Shown piece after piece: positions 1 to 10,446 of a stretch of DNA of 64,000 nucleotides. How positions within the stretch are numbered: position 1 is the stretch's first letter; each line of letters starts with the position of its first letter. The stretch comes from Platynereis dumerilii (Eukaryota > Annelida > Polychaeta > Phyllodocida > Nereididae). Below the pieces are notes generated by a model that had not been told where the DNA came from, did not search any database, and was given only the letters and a program-made list of their open reading frames with translations. A program made the position numbers and the translations under genes. The DNA lies in assembly GCA_026936325.1 (NCBI GenBank), contig JAPTHN010000107.1, forward strand, positions 474,803-538,802. The letters are read 5' to 3'.

Positions 1-555
1 GCTTGATGTTTTATAATTTATTATCACAGACTGTGATCTTTCAGAAATGTAAGATTTGAACCATCTTAAGGCTGCACTTTGCACACCATACCTGTTGCGC
101 AGTCTTTGTAGCAAAATTCCATGATCAATTGTGTCGAATGCAGCAGATAGGTCTAACAATACTAGCATTGTCACCTCGCCATTGCTTAGATTAAGCACAA
201 TATCATTATGTCATTTTTGTTAAGAGGGTTTCTGTGCTGTGAAATGGCTTGTAGGCTGATTGTTTTTCATCCTCAAGATTGTTCTGAGTGAGGTGATCAA
301 CATACTGTTTGATTACAGCACTTTCAATGATTTTACTCAAAAAAGAAAGGTTAGAGACTGGCCGATAATTCTTTTTGATCAATTCAAGGCCCTCTTTCTT
401 CAAAAGTGGTTTGACAAGTGCATGATTCAGTTCAAGGGGCATTTCTCCAATCGTTAATGACATATCAACAATTTTCGTTATGATTAGCAGAAATTCATCC
501 ACACATTCAAGCAGTAGCCATGTTGGCATTGGATCAAGTTGGCAGTGTTTGACAG
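1..555 (-). pseudogene. LINE A reverse transcriptase, N-terminal half
   Basis: Minus-strand reading gives PMPTWLLLECVDEFLLIITK, then LELNHALVKPLLKKEG, NYRPVSNLSFLSKIIESAV and SAYKPFHSTETLLTKMTNDI. Past a break near 205-230 it gives VLLDLSAAFDTIDHGILL (RT motif A) and then RYGVQSAALRWFKSYI to the window edge. These are RT motifs 0-A of L2/CR1-type LINEs. The catalytic YADD box would lie beyond position 1. It is cut at 548-555, where hAT 1 duplicated TTTGACAG. Confidence 0.82.
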
Positions 556-2179
556 CAGGGTTGCTGGATTTAAATCATTCGATTTAAATCATTGATTTAA
601 ATCATGATTTAAATCATTCAATAAAAATCATGATTTAAATCATTCAATAAAAATCATGATTTAAATCAAAGTTGTGATAAAAAGGCTTAAAAAAGCACAA
701 ATAAAGCTGGCAGTGAGATAATACAGCTTGTAACCTAATATATCCGAGTAGAATGACTACCTGCATTTAAATAAATATTTAAACAATTTTATTTCAATCA
801 AGGCATTCTCATGATTCTCTAAACAATTTCATTGCTGCAATGAAAAACAAAGCCATGTTCTGCAAATGCAGCACTGTCCCCAGAGCCCCTACTGCTAAAC
901 TGATTTCAAATACACTAGATGTAAAACAAAATTAACAGGCATCGTGAGACTGAGTGCTGAGACTGGTGATTTAACGTAGCAGTTCAGTTCATTGCAGAGT
1001 AGGGAAAATGATGACTCGTTTTAACATCCCTTTTTATCTTTTAGAAGGTGTACTTCTATTACAAGTAAGCTGTATAGTTATGATTGATGTTCAGTGAAAA
1101 AGACATTTATTAACACATCCGTATCAAAATGTGGAACTGCTGCCATAGCTTACATTATGATTATTATATTTAATACATCACCTGCCTTGATTTCATAATT
1201 TTGCATTATAATTTCTCTAATTTAAACAAAATTATTATATATACGCCTTATTGACATCCATATATGTGTTATTCATAATTTGTCAGTGCATAAAAATTAA
1301 TAACAGTTGCTGACTCCAGTGAGTTAATGTGAAAAATTAGGGTAAATTATCATAAATCTGAATTACAAAATTTTCTGTGGACTTTAAGGGCACAAAACAA
1401 TAATTTCCTTTAAATATTCATTAAAAATAAAAAAAATGTTGTCTCAGGCTGGAAATTTTTGTGCTTTCATGCAATTTCAGTCAATTATAGGCCTATAAAT
1501 AGCCTATAAATAGCCTATAAATAGCTATATTTGGCACCCACCTCTGGAGCCACGCTATGGCAACAGCTAAAACAAAACTAATTTTTAATAATGTTTTCTG
1601 AGACCTCCAAAAACAATTATCTGCAGGGACAATTTTGAGATAGCCCTTTTTTGGCAAAAAAAAAGGCAAAATGTTGTTTTCCCGCCAAAAATGAGGCTGA
1701 AATTTGGCGGGAAAACCAGTTTTTGGCTATTTTTAGGCCAATAAGGGGCTATCTCAAAATTGTCCGTCCACAAAATTGATTTTTTAGGCCTTAGAAAACA
1801 ATATTAAAAATTAGTTTTGTTATAGCTGTTGCCATAGGGTGGCGCCAGGTGTAGGTGCCAAATATGGCTATTTATAGGCTATTTATAGGCCTATAATGCC
1901 CTTAAATGGCATGAAAACAAAAATATTTCTAGCATGAGACAAAATATATTAATTTTCATGACCATTTTTAAGAAATAATCGTTCTGTGGCTTAAAACATC
2001 ACAGGGAATTAAATAATTTGGAATTTTGGCAATTTTTGCCTTAATTTTTACATTAAGTCACTGGAGTGAAATTGATACGGAAAATGAACTTTTTCCATTA
2101 ATGATTTAAATCCGATTTAGATAAAAAAAATCCGATTTTTTAAATTTTTTTATAAAAATCAATAAAAATCGCAACCCTG
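556..2179. mobile_element. hAT 1: non-autonomous hAT with an internal foldback (1,624 bp)
   Basis: Ends are CAGGGTTGC... and ...GCAACCCTG, flanked by the exact 8-bp duplication TTTGACAG (548-555 and 2,180-2,187). An 8-bp duplication with CAGGG ends is diagnostic of hAT. ATTTAAATC motifs are reiterated inside both ends. Interior sequence from about 1,310 to 2,075 is a large imperfect inverted repeat (for example ATAGGCCTATAAATAG against CTATTTATAGGCCTAT, and CTCCAGTGAGTTAATGT against its complement). No transposase is visible. It interrupts the LINE A ORF2. Confidence 0.92.
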
Positions 2180-2728
2180 TTTGACAGGCATTACAGAGAT
2201 AAGTTTCTTAACTTCTTGTTCTGATAGAGCCTTAAATTGATGGAAATTGTGGCTTTGGTTGGGTTGAGAGGCATCAGTTGTGATCATCGTTCCAGAATCT
2301 AATTTAGATCTGATGATTTTGATCTTTCCATCAAAGAAGTCGCTGAACTCATTGGCTAGTTCTGTTTCATTTGTGTGATGGGGAAGAGGCAGATCTTGTT
2401 TTCTGTTGAGATGGCAATTTAGAAGCTTGAACATTGCCTTAGAATTTCCTTTTGTAGCTTGAATTTTACACCTGAGATCGTCTGATTTAAGCTGATTAAG
2501 CTTGTCATTGAGAGCATTTCGTTTTTCTTTGAACATATTCCAGTATTTTTCTGGACCAGTATTTCTCTATAATTTTTCTGCTTTTCTCTTTTCCTTTTTA
2601 AGTGGCTTTATTTCTTGATTTGTGAAAGGGTTAGGTTTGCACACTATCACAAGTTTAGTCCTAACAGGGGCTTGGTTGTCAAAAATCTTTTCAGTTGATT
2701 TGTAGAGTGCCACAAGTTTGTTCAAGTA
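2180..2728 (-). pseudogene. LINE A linker between endonuclease and RT
   Basis: Minus-strand reading gives NKLVALYKSTEKIFDNQAPV, KPNPFTNQEIKPLKKEKRKA, then after one stop RNTGPEKYWNMFKEKRNALN through to EQEVKKLISVMPVK. This is the basic linker that joins endonuclease to RT in L2/CR1-like elements ('DKHAPLKT...PWYTEEIK...KRERRR'). It carries on directly into the RT piece at 555 once hAT 1 is skipped. One in-frame stop lies near 2,566. Confidence 0.75.
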
Positions 2729-3074
2729 GACTGATCGATTGATTGATTGATTGATTTATTGCTCATTATAAAAATAAAATACAGAAATATAAATTAGAAC
2801 CGAAATATACAGACATGTCTGGAGCGAGGAGACCCCCTATAGGCAAATTATTGCCGCTGTAAGGGGGCTACCTTTGTCTTATGAATATTTTGAAAATATA
2901 TAGTTTTTGATATAGGAAAAATTTAGAGGAAAAGTGATAGAAAATAAAATTAAGTTAAAATTATATATATATAATTGCAACGTAAATTTAAGTGTAATTT
3001 TAAACGGAATTTATCATCATATATGGTGATTTTATATTTCATTGTTACATTTTCACTAAGATGTCTTTCCATCC

Positions 3075-3361
3075 TCAGTTACAGTGTAGCCCCTGTGTTT
3101 GTTTTTTTCTTGTCCCGATGACAAATTCAGTTATGACATCTATTAATAGCGCTTTCAATTCATTATCCGTATAAGAATTAGTTTTGCTGCTTTCTCTGAC
3201 ACTTTCTGTTTGATTTGTTGTTTTTTCTGCCGCATTGTGGTTTTCTACTGTATTGCTGTTTTGCTTTGTTGACTCTTCCCTTAAAAATACATCATCTATG
3301 TCCCTTATAATTCTTGGATTCTTTTTATGGTTTTCCAAAACATATATTTTACCTTCTTTAG
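3075..3361 (-). pseudogene. LINE B ORF1, C-terminal part
   Basis: Minus-strand reading gives KEGKIYVLENHKKNPRIIRD, then IDDVFLREEST and a Ser/Asn/Thr-rich tail ending LHCN-stop at 3,075. KIYV...IRDIDD is the last strand of the LINE ORF1 RRM-like fold. It follows ATWTK, which is found on the other side of hAT 2 at about 5,368. The 8-bp duplication TTCTTTAG lies in both pieces. After the stop comes about 340 bp of 3' UTR with the phrase CAGACATGTCTGGAGCGAGG, then the tail. Confidence 0.7.
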
Positions 3362-5359
3362 TAGGGTGGCCCTTAAAAGCATAGTAAAAAAAAAAAGTTT
3401 GAAATATTGGTGGGCCACCCTCTGAAATGATGCCAATTATGGAAAAAATGATACATGCAAATTTTCAGGCAAATCGTTTAATATTTAGAGGTGGCCCACC
3501 GCCCTTGAAGTTTTTATGTTTCTGGCGTAATTATCTTATTTTGTCAACTCGCGGTTCTGTATTATTTTGCCAATTCAGATGATACAACAAAATAAATGGC
3601 ATGGTTGAACTGGCATTAATTAGAGCTTCATTTTGAGTACCAACTTTGATGGTCTGTGATGATTTTATATTTGGAATGTTCAACTGAAATTTGCGGAAAT
3701 CCTGATGTTCGCTTGACTTCCCTTTAATATCAGATGATTTGTTCTTTTGGCAGATGATAATTAACGGAATGTTATTGGGTGCAAGAGAGCAGATGCAGGG
3801 AGTTTTAGCCTTAGATTAAAACACTTTCATAATATAATGCTTAGGGCTTTATATCCCACATTTATGTGGCTGGTAGGCTAATCACTAGGACAGGATAAGT
3901 ATGAACAGCATGATTGAAACTGCTGTAAAAAATTGAATATGGGGTCAATTGATTGCCAATGTTAGATCGAACCCTTGTTTGAAAACCCAGACCACTCCCA
4001 ACTGAGCTTACAGCACTCCCCCAATGCATTCTTAGGCATTTATATCAAAGTCACTCTTTGAAATTTTTCCTGTAATGACACCGTTGTTAATGAATTTGCC
4101 TTTTTCTCTAATACGTGAATAATTTCATGTCAGAATATCTTGCAAATATTTGGTAGACCTGAACAGAACCTGTATGTCACTCACTGGTCTAAATGTTTTT
4201 ATGGTACAACTTGACAAGGGACTTGCCAGTCAGTAGTAATGAACAACCAGATTCAAATCAGTGCCAAATTTGTGAAAAAAATATAACAAGAAATGCTGTT
4301 AAATTTCAAATTCAAATTCAAATTCAATTTATTTGGACCAAAGAATATTAAAAATTACATTTGGCTGGCTGACACCAGGTGGTGAATTTGCCACTTGCAC
4401 CAGGATTTAAAAGTTTACTACATGTCCACGGTTTACACATTCAAATAAGACAATACAATTAATACTAAAGGTTATTCTAACAATATCTAGCATTTAAGCG
4501 AGAGATGAAATGAGGAATGAAATGATGACTACTGCTTACCTCCCTGTGTGTGTAAAAAAACAAATATGAGATTGGAGACAATCCCTCCTCTCATTTCTAT
4601 AAATAGCAAACCATGTAGTATCTGTTGTTATTTTATGCTCAATATCAAAAATATTGGCCGACGCCCCCGTTTTGACACAGAAGTAACCCTCCTGGCCCCA
4701 TGGGACAAGAATCACCAATTTTCCTATGTGAAAATCATAAAGTTTTGATAAAAGAATATGGAAAAATTAGATCCTGCAGTGATTTTTTTTGTAAAACCAA
4801 CACATTGACAATTGACACATTGATTCCTTACGTACATTTTGCAAAATCTTCACGGCTTTCATGAAATTATTCCTACCCCAGACTGTGAAAGGTTTTTTTT
4901 AATTATTTTCCTTAAACAGTGATCAGAACAAGGAGCTGCCCTCATTGGTAGTCCATTTTACAAGGTCTGGTAAAGAATTATTGCTCCAGATTGAATTCGG
5001 AGACGTCATGTATCAACACAAATTTTTTGAAAAGAACGCATGACGTATGGTTCTTGGGGTTATTGCATAATGGTCATAGACCATCCAAGTTGGTACTCAA
5101 AATGAAGCTCTCATCCAGCCCTGTTCAAAAAATCTAATTATATTGTTGTATGATTTGAATTGGCTTAGTTATACAATACCGCGGGTCGGCGAACGTACAG
5201 AATCATGACTGAAATGCAAGAATTTCAAGGCCCGTGGGCCACCTCTAAATGATAACCGATTTGAATGAGATTTTGCACAGCCTGTTTTTACCATAATAGG
5301 CATCATTTGAGGGGGTGGCCCATATAAATTTCAAACTTTTTTTTTTAAGGGCCACCCTA
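3362..5359. mobile_element. hAT 2: non-autonomous hAT with about 300-bp terminal inverted repeats (1,998 bp)
   Basis: Ends TAGGGTGGCCCTTAA... and ...TTAAGGGCCACCCTA are flanked by the exact 8-bp duplication TTCTTTAG (3,354-3,361; 5,360-5,367). Inverted similarity reaches inwards about 300 bp: GAGCTTCATTTTGAGTACC at 3,626 pairs with GGTACTCAAAATGAAGCTC near 5,093. The middle contains an AATTCAAATTCAATTTATT tail at about 4,310, likely the 3' end of a short retroposon, and no transposase. It disrupts LINE B ORF1. Confidence 0.92.
4305..4480 (-). repeat. Probable retroposon 3' end nested in hAT 2
   Basis: AAATTCAAATTCAAATTCAATTTATTTGG is followed by a non-repetitive block with CTGACACCAGGTGGTGAATTTGCC. 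Read on the minus strand this is a UTR ending in an (ATTTGA)n tail, the usual end of L2/CR1-like LINEs and their SINEs. No coding part remains. Confidence 0.4.
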
Positions 5360-5465
5360 TTCTTTAGTCCATGTTGCTTGAATCATTTTTCTTTTTCTCA
5401 TGTTCCTTGTCTTGAATAAAATTAAACTTGCCTCCTTTGTCAAGTCTTCCGCCACGTATATCTCT

Positions 5466-6274
5466 CTATTTTGTATTTCTGAAAGCCTTCATCCTCTGAT
5501 TATAAATTGTTTTGGCCTCCTGGCTTGAAGTAAAATTTACTAAATTTTTTTCTGTATTGATATTTTGCTGGTTATTCCTTGTAATTTTTTTGATATTATT
5601 TATTGATGGCATACAGTGAAATTGTGACTTGGGTACTTCTTCTATTTTCTTTTTTCCATTTTCTTCTGTTTTTGGGATAGTAAATATCAGGTTATTTTCT
5701 CTATTTTCAGCTTGTTTACTTGATGTTAACTCATTGATATTTTCATCAGGCCCTCTGGTTATGCTGGCGTATGTTTGGTGATTTTCCTTTGATTGTGGCT
5801 TTTCCCCTGTCAGCATTTCTTTTAATTGTGTATTTTCTTCTTGTTGTCGGTTTATTTGTTCTTCTTGTGCTTTAATTTTTTTCAATGCCAAATCGAGCTT
5901 TGCATTTTGAGCTTCCTTGAATTCATTTAATACTGTGTTTATAATATTCAGAATTTCACAGTTGCAGGACGTTGCTCCATTGTAACCCCTGGCAACACTT
6001 GTCTCGGCTGTGACGGCCTCATTCTGATCTGTGCTTTTCTGTGGTTTAACTGCTTTCTCCACTGTGTGTCGCTGTTGTTTCGGTTCAGCCTCACTTTCAG
6101 TACTGTACATTTTATATCTATTGAAAGCAGTTGCTTTGGTCCATGTTTGTAAAATTTTCAGACTTCCAAAAAATATGCTGAAATGATGTGTGCGTTCCTG
6201 GTCTTTGGTTTCACATTTGTAACATTTTTCAAAATTTTCTGTGGCCTGAAAACACTTGAAATGGCCTTAGTGTG
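5466..6274 (-). pseudogene. LINE B ORF1, N-terminal part: PHD-like finger, coiled coil, start of RNA-binding domain
   Basis: The open frame has no stop from about 6,265 down to 5,466. The first part (GHFKCFQATENFEKCYKCET) has CxxC and His spacing like the end of a PHD finger, common in ORF1 of CR1-like LINEs. The first Met is at 6,110. Residues 75-110 after that Met (EAQNAKLDLALKKIKAQEEQ onwards) form a coiled coil, then a QTYASIT linker motif and NLIFTIPKTEE, the first strand of the ORF1 RRM-like domain. An in-frame TAG follows RNTK at about 5,463, after which the fold resumes (IYVAEDLTKEASLILFKTRN). Known role: RNA chaperone of the retrotransposon particle. Confidence 0.72.
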
Positions 6275-7065
6275 TAGGGGAGACCGGGGCTGGTTGTCAC
6301 AGGGGCAGGTTGTCACACTGTGTAGAATTTAAACTTGCTCTATTTCTATTTAAAGCAAGTAGGGGCACAGCCATTGTATATGAAAGTCAGTACAGGAGTA
6401 ACTTAAATCTATCTGGTGAATATATACCTATGTCATTCGAAATCTTGATGTCATATTTGACTTTTTTTTAAAATTCAGCACTCAGGGCAGGTTGTCACAC
6501 TTTCGGGGCAGGTTGTCACACTTTTGGTTAAGAGTTTGAATGCAGGAAGTGAGACTCAGTAAGTCAAATTCTGAATGAGACAAGTTATTTTGGACATGTC
6601 AGGAATCCCCTAGTTGCCCAGTGCAGACCTTAACAATCATGTGACTCTGTACAAGGGTGCAACAAATTTTGACTTATCAAGGCAACAGAAACGTATTTTG
6701 ATAAGGAAGAGGGTGAGAGCAGACTGTAGAATTGTTCTGCAAATTCTTTTTGAAAATTTGAAATAGATCTATTTAGACGCTATGCCTTTTCTGCTTACAT
6801 CATCAATCATCAGTAAAATGTACTAAGGATATGACAATTCAATATCCATGAGAGCGTGACAACCTGCCCCGAAAGTGTGACAACCTGCCCCGAAAGTGTG
6901 ACAACCTGCCCCAAAGCGTGACAACCTGCCCCGAAAGCGTGAAAACCTGCCCCGAAAGTGTGACAACCTGCCCCCGAAAGCGTGACAACCTGCCCCGAAA
7001 GTGTGACAACCTGCCCTGAAAGTGTGACAACCTGCCCCTGTGACAACCAGCTCCGGTCTCCCCTA
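6275..7065. mobile_element. Foldback DNA element at the LINE A/LINE B junction (791 bp)
   Basis: Ends TAGGGGAGACCGGGGCTGG... and ...CCAGCTCCGGTCTCCCCTA form an inverted repeat that continues through GTTGTCACAGGGGCAGG for about 45 bp. Flanks (CTTAGTGTG; CTGTGCTG) show no clean duplication. The left flank is LINE B and the right flank is LINE A, so the element sits on, or defines, the junction. The right arm holds a 21-bp tandem array; the left arm has two inverted copies of the same unit (about 6,487-6,525). No transposase. Confidence 0.8.
6855..7038. repeat. 21-bp tandem repeat, nine copies
   Basis: Unit GTGTGACAACCTGCCCCGAAA with small variants (one 20-bp and one 22-bp copy). The same 21-mer appears inverted in the other arm of the host element, so the array arose by amplification of a subterminal motif. 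It can be read as repeated VVTLSGQ on the minus strand, but nothing suggests it is translated. Confidence 0.93.
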
Positions 7066-8097
7066 CTGTGCTGTTAAAGCATGTCTTCACTTGTTGGCAG
7101 CCTCTTTCTCTCTTACAGTGTTGTAATTTTTGTGACAGTTGCTGTTCAATGTCTTTCTTGAATTTGGCTATATTTATGCTGCGGGTCTTTCTGAATGCAA
7201 TTTTATTCTGTGGATTCTTCCCTTTGTTTATGTCAATATTAAAGAGGATACAGTTATGGTCCGACAATAGATCACTGACAGCACACTCTTTAAGAGTTGT
7301 TGTTTTATTGGTTATTACCAAATCAAGTGTGTTTCCATCTTTGTGTTGATGATGACACAGGTTGAACAAGGTCAAACATTTCAAGAATGTTGTTAAATTG
7401 GATAACTTTGGTATCATCAGGTTTATTCACATAAAAGTTGAAGTCTCTGACTACTATAGTCTCATTGTGATAAGTCTGATAGTGAGATAAGAAGTTTGTG
7501 AATTCGTTAAAGAATTCTGATAAACTGTATTTGTTCTTTTTGGAGGGTTCCGGCCTGTACACCACAAGAATTGTGACAATTCTTCCTTTTAATTGCAACT
7601 GAATTTCAATGTGCTCAAAAGTCTTTGTTTTCATGCTTTCCTTTTCATTGCTCTAATACCAGTTTTGACAATGCATCCTACTCCACCTGTTCTCACAAGA
7701 TGAACCCAGGTAAAAAACATTCACCATTTCTTTCAAGTTCACCGATTTCAACTCTGTCATCTGCTTTCAGCCAGGTCTCAGTGAAAAGAAAGACATCAAG
7801 ATCAAATTCATCCCTGAAATCCTTCACAACCTGTGTTTTTTGTCGTATGCTTTGAGCATTCAATATGCTAGCTTTTAGTGTGTGAGAATCCCTCGGATTG
7901 TCCGAGCCATGTTGATTGACAGCTTCTGCAAAATCATTAAATCTGATTCTTTGGTTTGTCATATATGTATGACCAGTAGTCATTCTGACTTTTTGTTTTA
8001 TCATTTGATTTGAGCCGTTTCCATCCTTTAAACCAAGGCGCACCACATCTGAGTACAGCTCGACTGGTTGGGACATGCTTGAGCTGTCAGTATTCAA
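7066..8097 (-). pseudogene. LINE A endonuclease (APE-like) region
   Basis: The AP-endonuclease half of LINE A ORF2, which nicks target DNA to prime reverse transcription. The start has SILNAQSIRQKT (the N motif) and VFLFTETWLKADD (catalytic Glu). It continues with VTILVVYRPEPS, VVRDFNFYVNKPDD (the usual GDFN site changed to RDFN), DGNTLDLVITN and LLSDHNCILF (the SDH motif). The frame changes at least twice: between the glutamate block and the YRP block near 7,630-7,690, and near 7,360 between the FDLVQ block and the DGNTLDL block. The Gly-to-Arg change in GDFN and these breaks show it is inactive. Confidence 0.8.
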
Positions 8098-8294
8098 TAT
8101 CTGAGGGAAAGTTTGTGCAAGTGCTACACAAACAACTTAGTTGATTAAGAAAATTTATTGATTCAAAGATGCTATAGTTTCTTAGGACAGTTAGTGCTAC
8201 GTTCAGGCAACACAATCACGTTAATTTTACAGGCAAGTTGAAGGCAATTTGGTTCGGTATGCAACTGCAACGTATAGGTAACAAGAAAATAGAT

Positions 8295-8900
8295 ACCATG
8301 AAGATTGCCAAAATAATTCCTTTTTATAAAGTTGGTGTTGCAATGAAAATTTCAAATTACAGACCTGTTTCCGTTCTGCCACTCTAAAATTCTTGAATGC
8401 TTGATGTACAACAGACTCATGTCATTCATTAACAAGCATGAGATACTTTATAGATACATGTTTGGTTTTCCTAAAAATCATAGTGCAATATGCACTGACA
8501 CTATTAATTGATAAAATTGCCTCAGCAGTTGATTAGGGTGACTGGTACTTAAAATATTCTTAGATTTTCAAAAGGCATTTGACACGGTCAGTTAATCATG
8601 ATATTCTGCTGAAAAAGATATGGTATATGTGGTAGAGCCTATTTATGGTTAAAAAACTATCTTTCACAAAGAAAAGTTAATATATATCATTTGCAAACAC
8701 AAGGTCTGATAAAAAATATATACAATTTAATGTGAGGTTCCTCAGGTTCCATCTTGGGGTCCTTGCTACTCTTATTAATGAACTTGTAGGCCTATATATA
8801 ACAGATTCTTTGAAGCCTGTGTTATTTGCAGATGCCACAACTATTCACCTGATGAGATGATTAACGTTATGAATGATGAGCTACATAAATTGTCATTAAA
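8295..8900 (+). pseudogene. Old LINE reverse transcriptase relic
   Basis: Recognisable RT blocks, broken by many stops and shifts, run in order on the plus strand: AKIIPFYKVG, SNYRPVSVLP, then ILECLMYNRLMSFINKHEIL, MFGFPKNHSA, motif A remnants (IFKRHLTRSVNHDILLKKI), a motif B remnant (RFLRFHLGVLATL) and the YADD-box remnant LFADATTIHL. It belongs to the CR1/jockey-like group. Gly-Val-Pro-Gln-Gly and the second catalytic Asp are lost. It is much older than LINE E (30 kb). It ends 90 bp from the NADAR relic on the other strand. Confidence 0.7.
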
Positions 8901-8989
8901 TGTTTAAAAAATGCATTATGTTGTAGTTTGATCTCACTAATGTGGCTTTCCCACAAATAAGTATACAGGCCTATTATTACATTGATTGT

Positions 8990-10060
8990 TTTGTATTGAC
9001 CCGAGTATTCTCCCTGCCAGTCCATATTTTCACAAGGGCCGTGAGTTCGAGTTTCCTAGCACAAGGACCTTAGGGCCACTGACAAAAGCGAAGGGAGCGG
9101 CAGAACGGGCTGGCTTAATTGTTGTTGGGGACGGGACTGTTGAGGTTGGCAGAAGGGGACACTCTCTGTCGAATGCTGAGGACTGACTCTGACTTCGATG
9201 AGGATATTGGTTGCAAGTATTTCTTGTCGAAGGTCTTCGAGAAGGACACCCATCATGTTTGTTCCATTCAAGTCAGAGCCACAACCCCAAAAGCTATCAG
9301 TGTCAATGTTATGCATGAGATTGTGTTTGTTAGAGCCCTTCTGAATTTATCATTCTGTTCAGCTTTTGCTGATAGCAAGCTGGTCATGATGTGAACTTTG
9401 GCCTCATGCCAACTTTCCAGCTGATGAATGACCTTTGATTTCACTTTCTCTGGCCTGAAGTTTTTGATGACATAATTTTATGGACAACATCAGGACGAAA
9501 GTGGAACATAGCCTTTTTGTACTGATAAGCTTGCTCCATACTGAAAAATCTGCGTCCTTCATAAAGGAAAGGGAAATTGAAGAAATGGGAAAGTACGGAT
9601 TGGTTGCCATCAGAATGAAATAAGAGAGACTTAGCCATTTGAAAGGGGGAGGCTGAGCTTCACAGTGAGCCGGTGTTTGCGTTTGAGAACTTTTAACACT
9701 GACCATATTCTGCATAATTATTTGTTGCACTCTCCCTTCATCTTGTTGCTTCCTACGTTCTCTTGGTAATTTGGATATTTCCTGACTGGTCAGGATTAGC
9801 TGCTGGACAGTCTTGATATGTTTCTGAGAGTCTGATTGTGATTCACAGTTATTACCTGAAATAGCTTCCTCACTTATTCCATTCTGGGGAAGTATGCCTA
9901 ATGTCTCTCCCAGGTCCAAAAAACAAGCAGACTAATCATTTCTTGTCAAATTTGGTGTCGAAGTCATTGTTGGGGTAGACACAACAGTCGGGGAACTGGT
10001 AAGCAGTGTGGTGGGTGTGGAATGTGCAATTGTTTGAGTTTCTGGGATTATAAGCAGTGA
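8990..10060 (-). pseudogene. Decayed LINE ORF1 with NADAR domain and start of SGNH domain (copy 2)
   Basis: Read on the minus strand: a Thr/Ser/Pro-rich start (10,060-9,950), a Gln/Lys-rich linker, then a complete but frame-broken NADAR domain. Blocks are NFPFLYEGRRFFSMEQAYQY (9,590-9,520; Glu in SMEQAYQ), SWHEAKVHIMTSLLSAKAEQ (9,420-9,360; conserved Trp), and IDTDSFWGCGSDLNGTNMMG (9,310-9,245; WGxG...N). About 140 bp on comes KVLVLGNSNSRPL (about 9,085-9,045), the catalytic Ser block of the SGNH hydrolase, before similarity stops. Block order and spacing match the ORF1 at 51.75 kb, but the sequence is strongly diverged, so it is another subfamily. Known: NADAR (YbiA/DUF1768) folds act on ADP-ribose attached to guanine. 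Inferred: a dead LINE fragment, not a host gene. Confidence 0.75.
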
Positions 10061-10446
10061 TTGTATATCAATTACAAATTATAGCATGCTAAAAATTAAT
10101 ACATGAAATTTTTAAAGAATTTTTACATTTTCACAAAATACATAGAGGGTGCCACTGAAAATGGAATGACTGCCCACGACATTTATGGCAGTTTTGTGAA
10201 ATACAGGTGTTGGGGTAAAACTCCCCATGCACCACTTATAACTTGGTCTCTTTGGATATAGAAATACATTTGTGTTGAAGTTGATACTTTTGAGGTATGA
10301 GATATTGGAGAAAACATGGCTACTAGGGGGCACTGCAGTGAGACCACATTACCCAGCCTGCATCCCAGTAATAGTCTGCAAAAAATTCTATTAATCTATT
10401 GTACAAATAACACGAATCATAATGAACATGATTTGATGTCAGATTC

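Larger units (their letters stand above)
2729..6274 (-). mobile_element. LINE B: ORF1-only retroposon inserted into LINE A
   Basis: A minus-strand element with a 3' tail of ATCA/ATTG repeats at 2,735-2,760, a short 3' UTR, and only an ORF1: PHD-like finger remnant (6,275-6,140), coiled coil, and a C-terminal RNA-binding fold. No endonuclease or RT sequence lies between the ORF1 stop (about 3,075) and the tail. It separates LINE A codons that are adjacent in related elements. Possible short target repeat CAG(T). It resembles half-LINEs such as HAL1 that move in trans. It is itself split by hAT 2. Confidence 0.7.
1..8100 (-). mobile_element. LINE A: L2/CR1-like non-LTR retrotransposon, split into three pieces
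   Basis: Three minus-strand pieces are collinear: endonuclease at 8,097-7,066, linker and start of RT at 2,728-2,188, RT at 555-1 and running off the window. The endonuclease end (CFNST) and the next piece (YLNKLVALYKSTEK) join as in L2/CR1-type LINEs. The RT piece has KPLLKKEGLELIKKNYRPVS and, nearer the edge, an AFDTIDHGILL motif A. The gaps are filled by hAT 1 (556-2,179) and by LINE B plus a foldback element (2,729-7,065). The copy also has frameshifts and stops of its own and is dead. The 3' end lies outside the window. Confidence 0.85.

Noticed and set aside
6810-7417. Proteins with VVTLSGQ repeats
   Set aside because: They arise because the 21-bp DNA repeat is a multiple of three inside a non-coding foldback element.
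9404-9919. Host gene for a NADAR protein
   Set aside because: The same blocks are followed by the SGNH start, as in the LINE at 51.75 kb, and the frame is broken; a LINE ORF1 relic explains it better.
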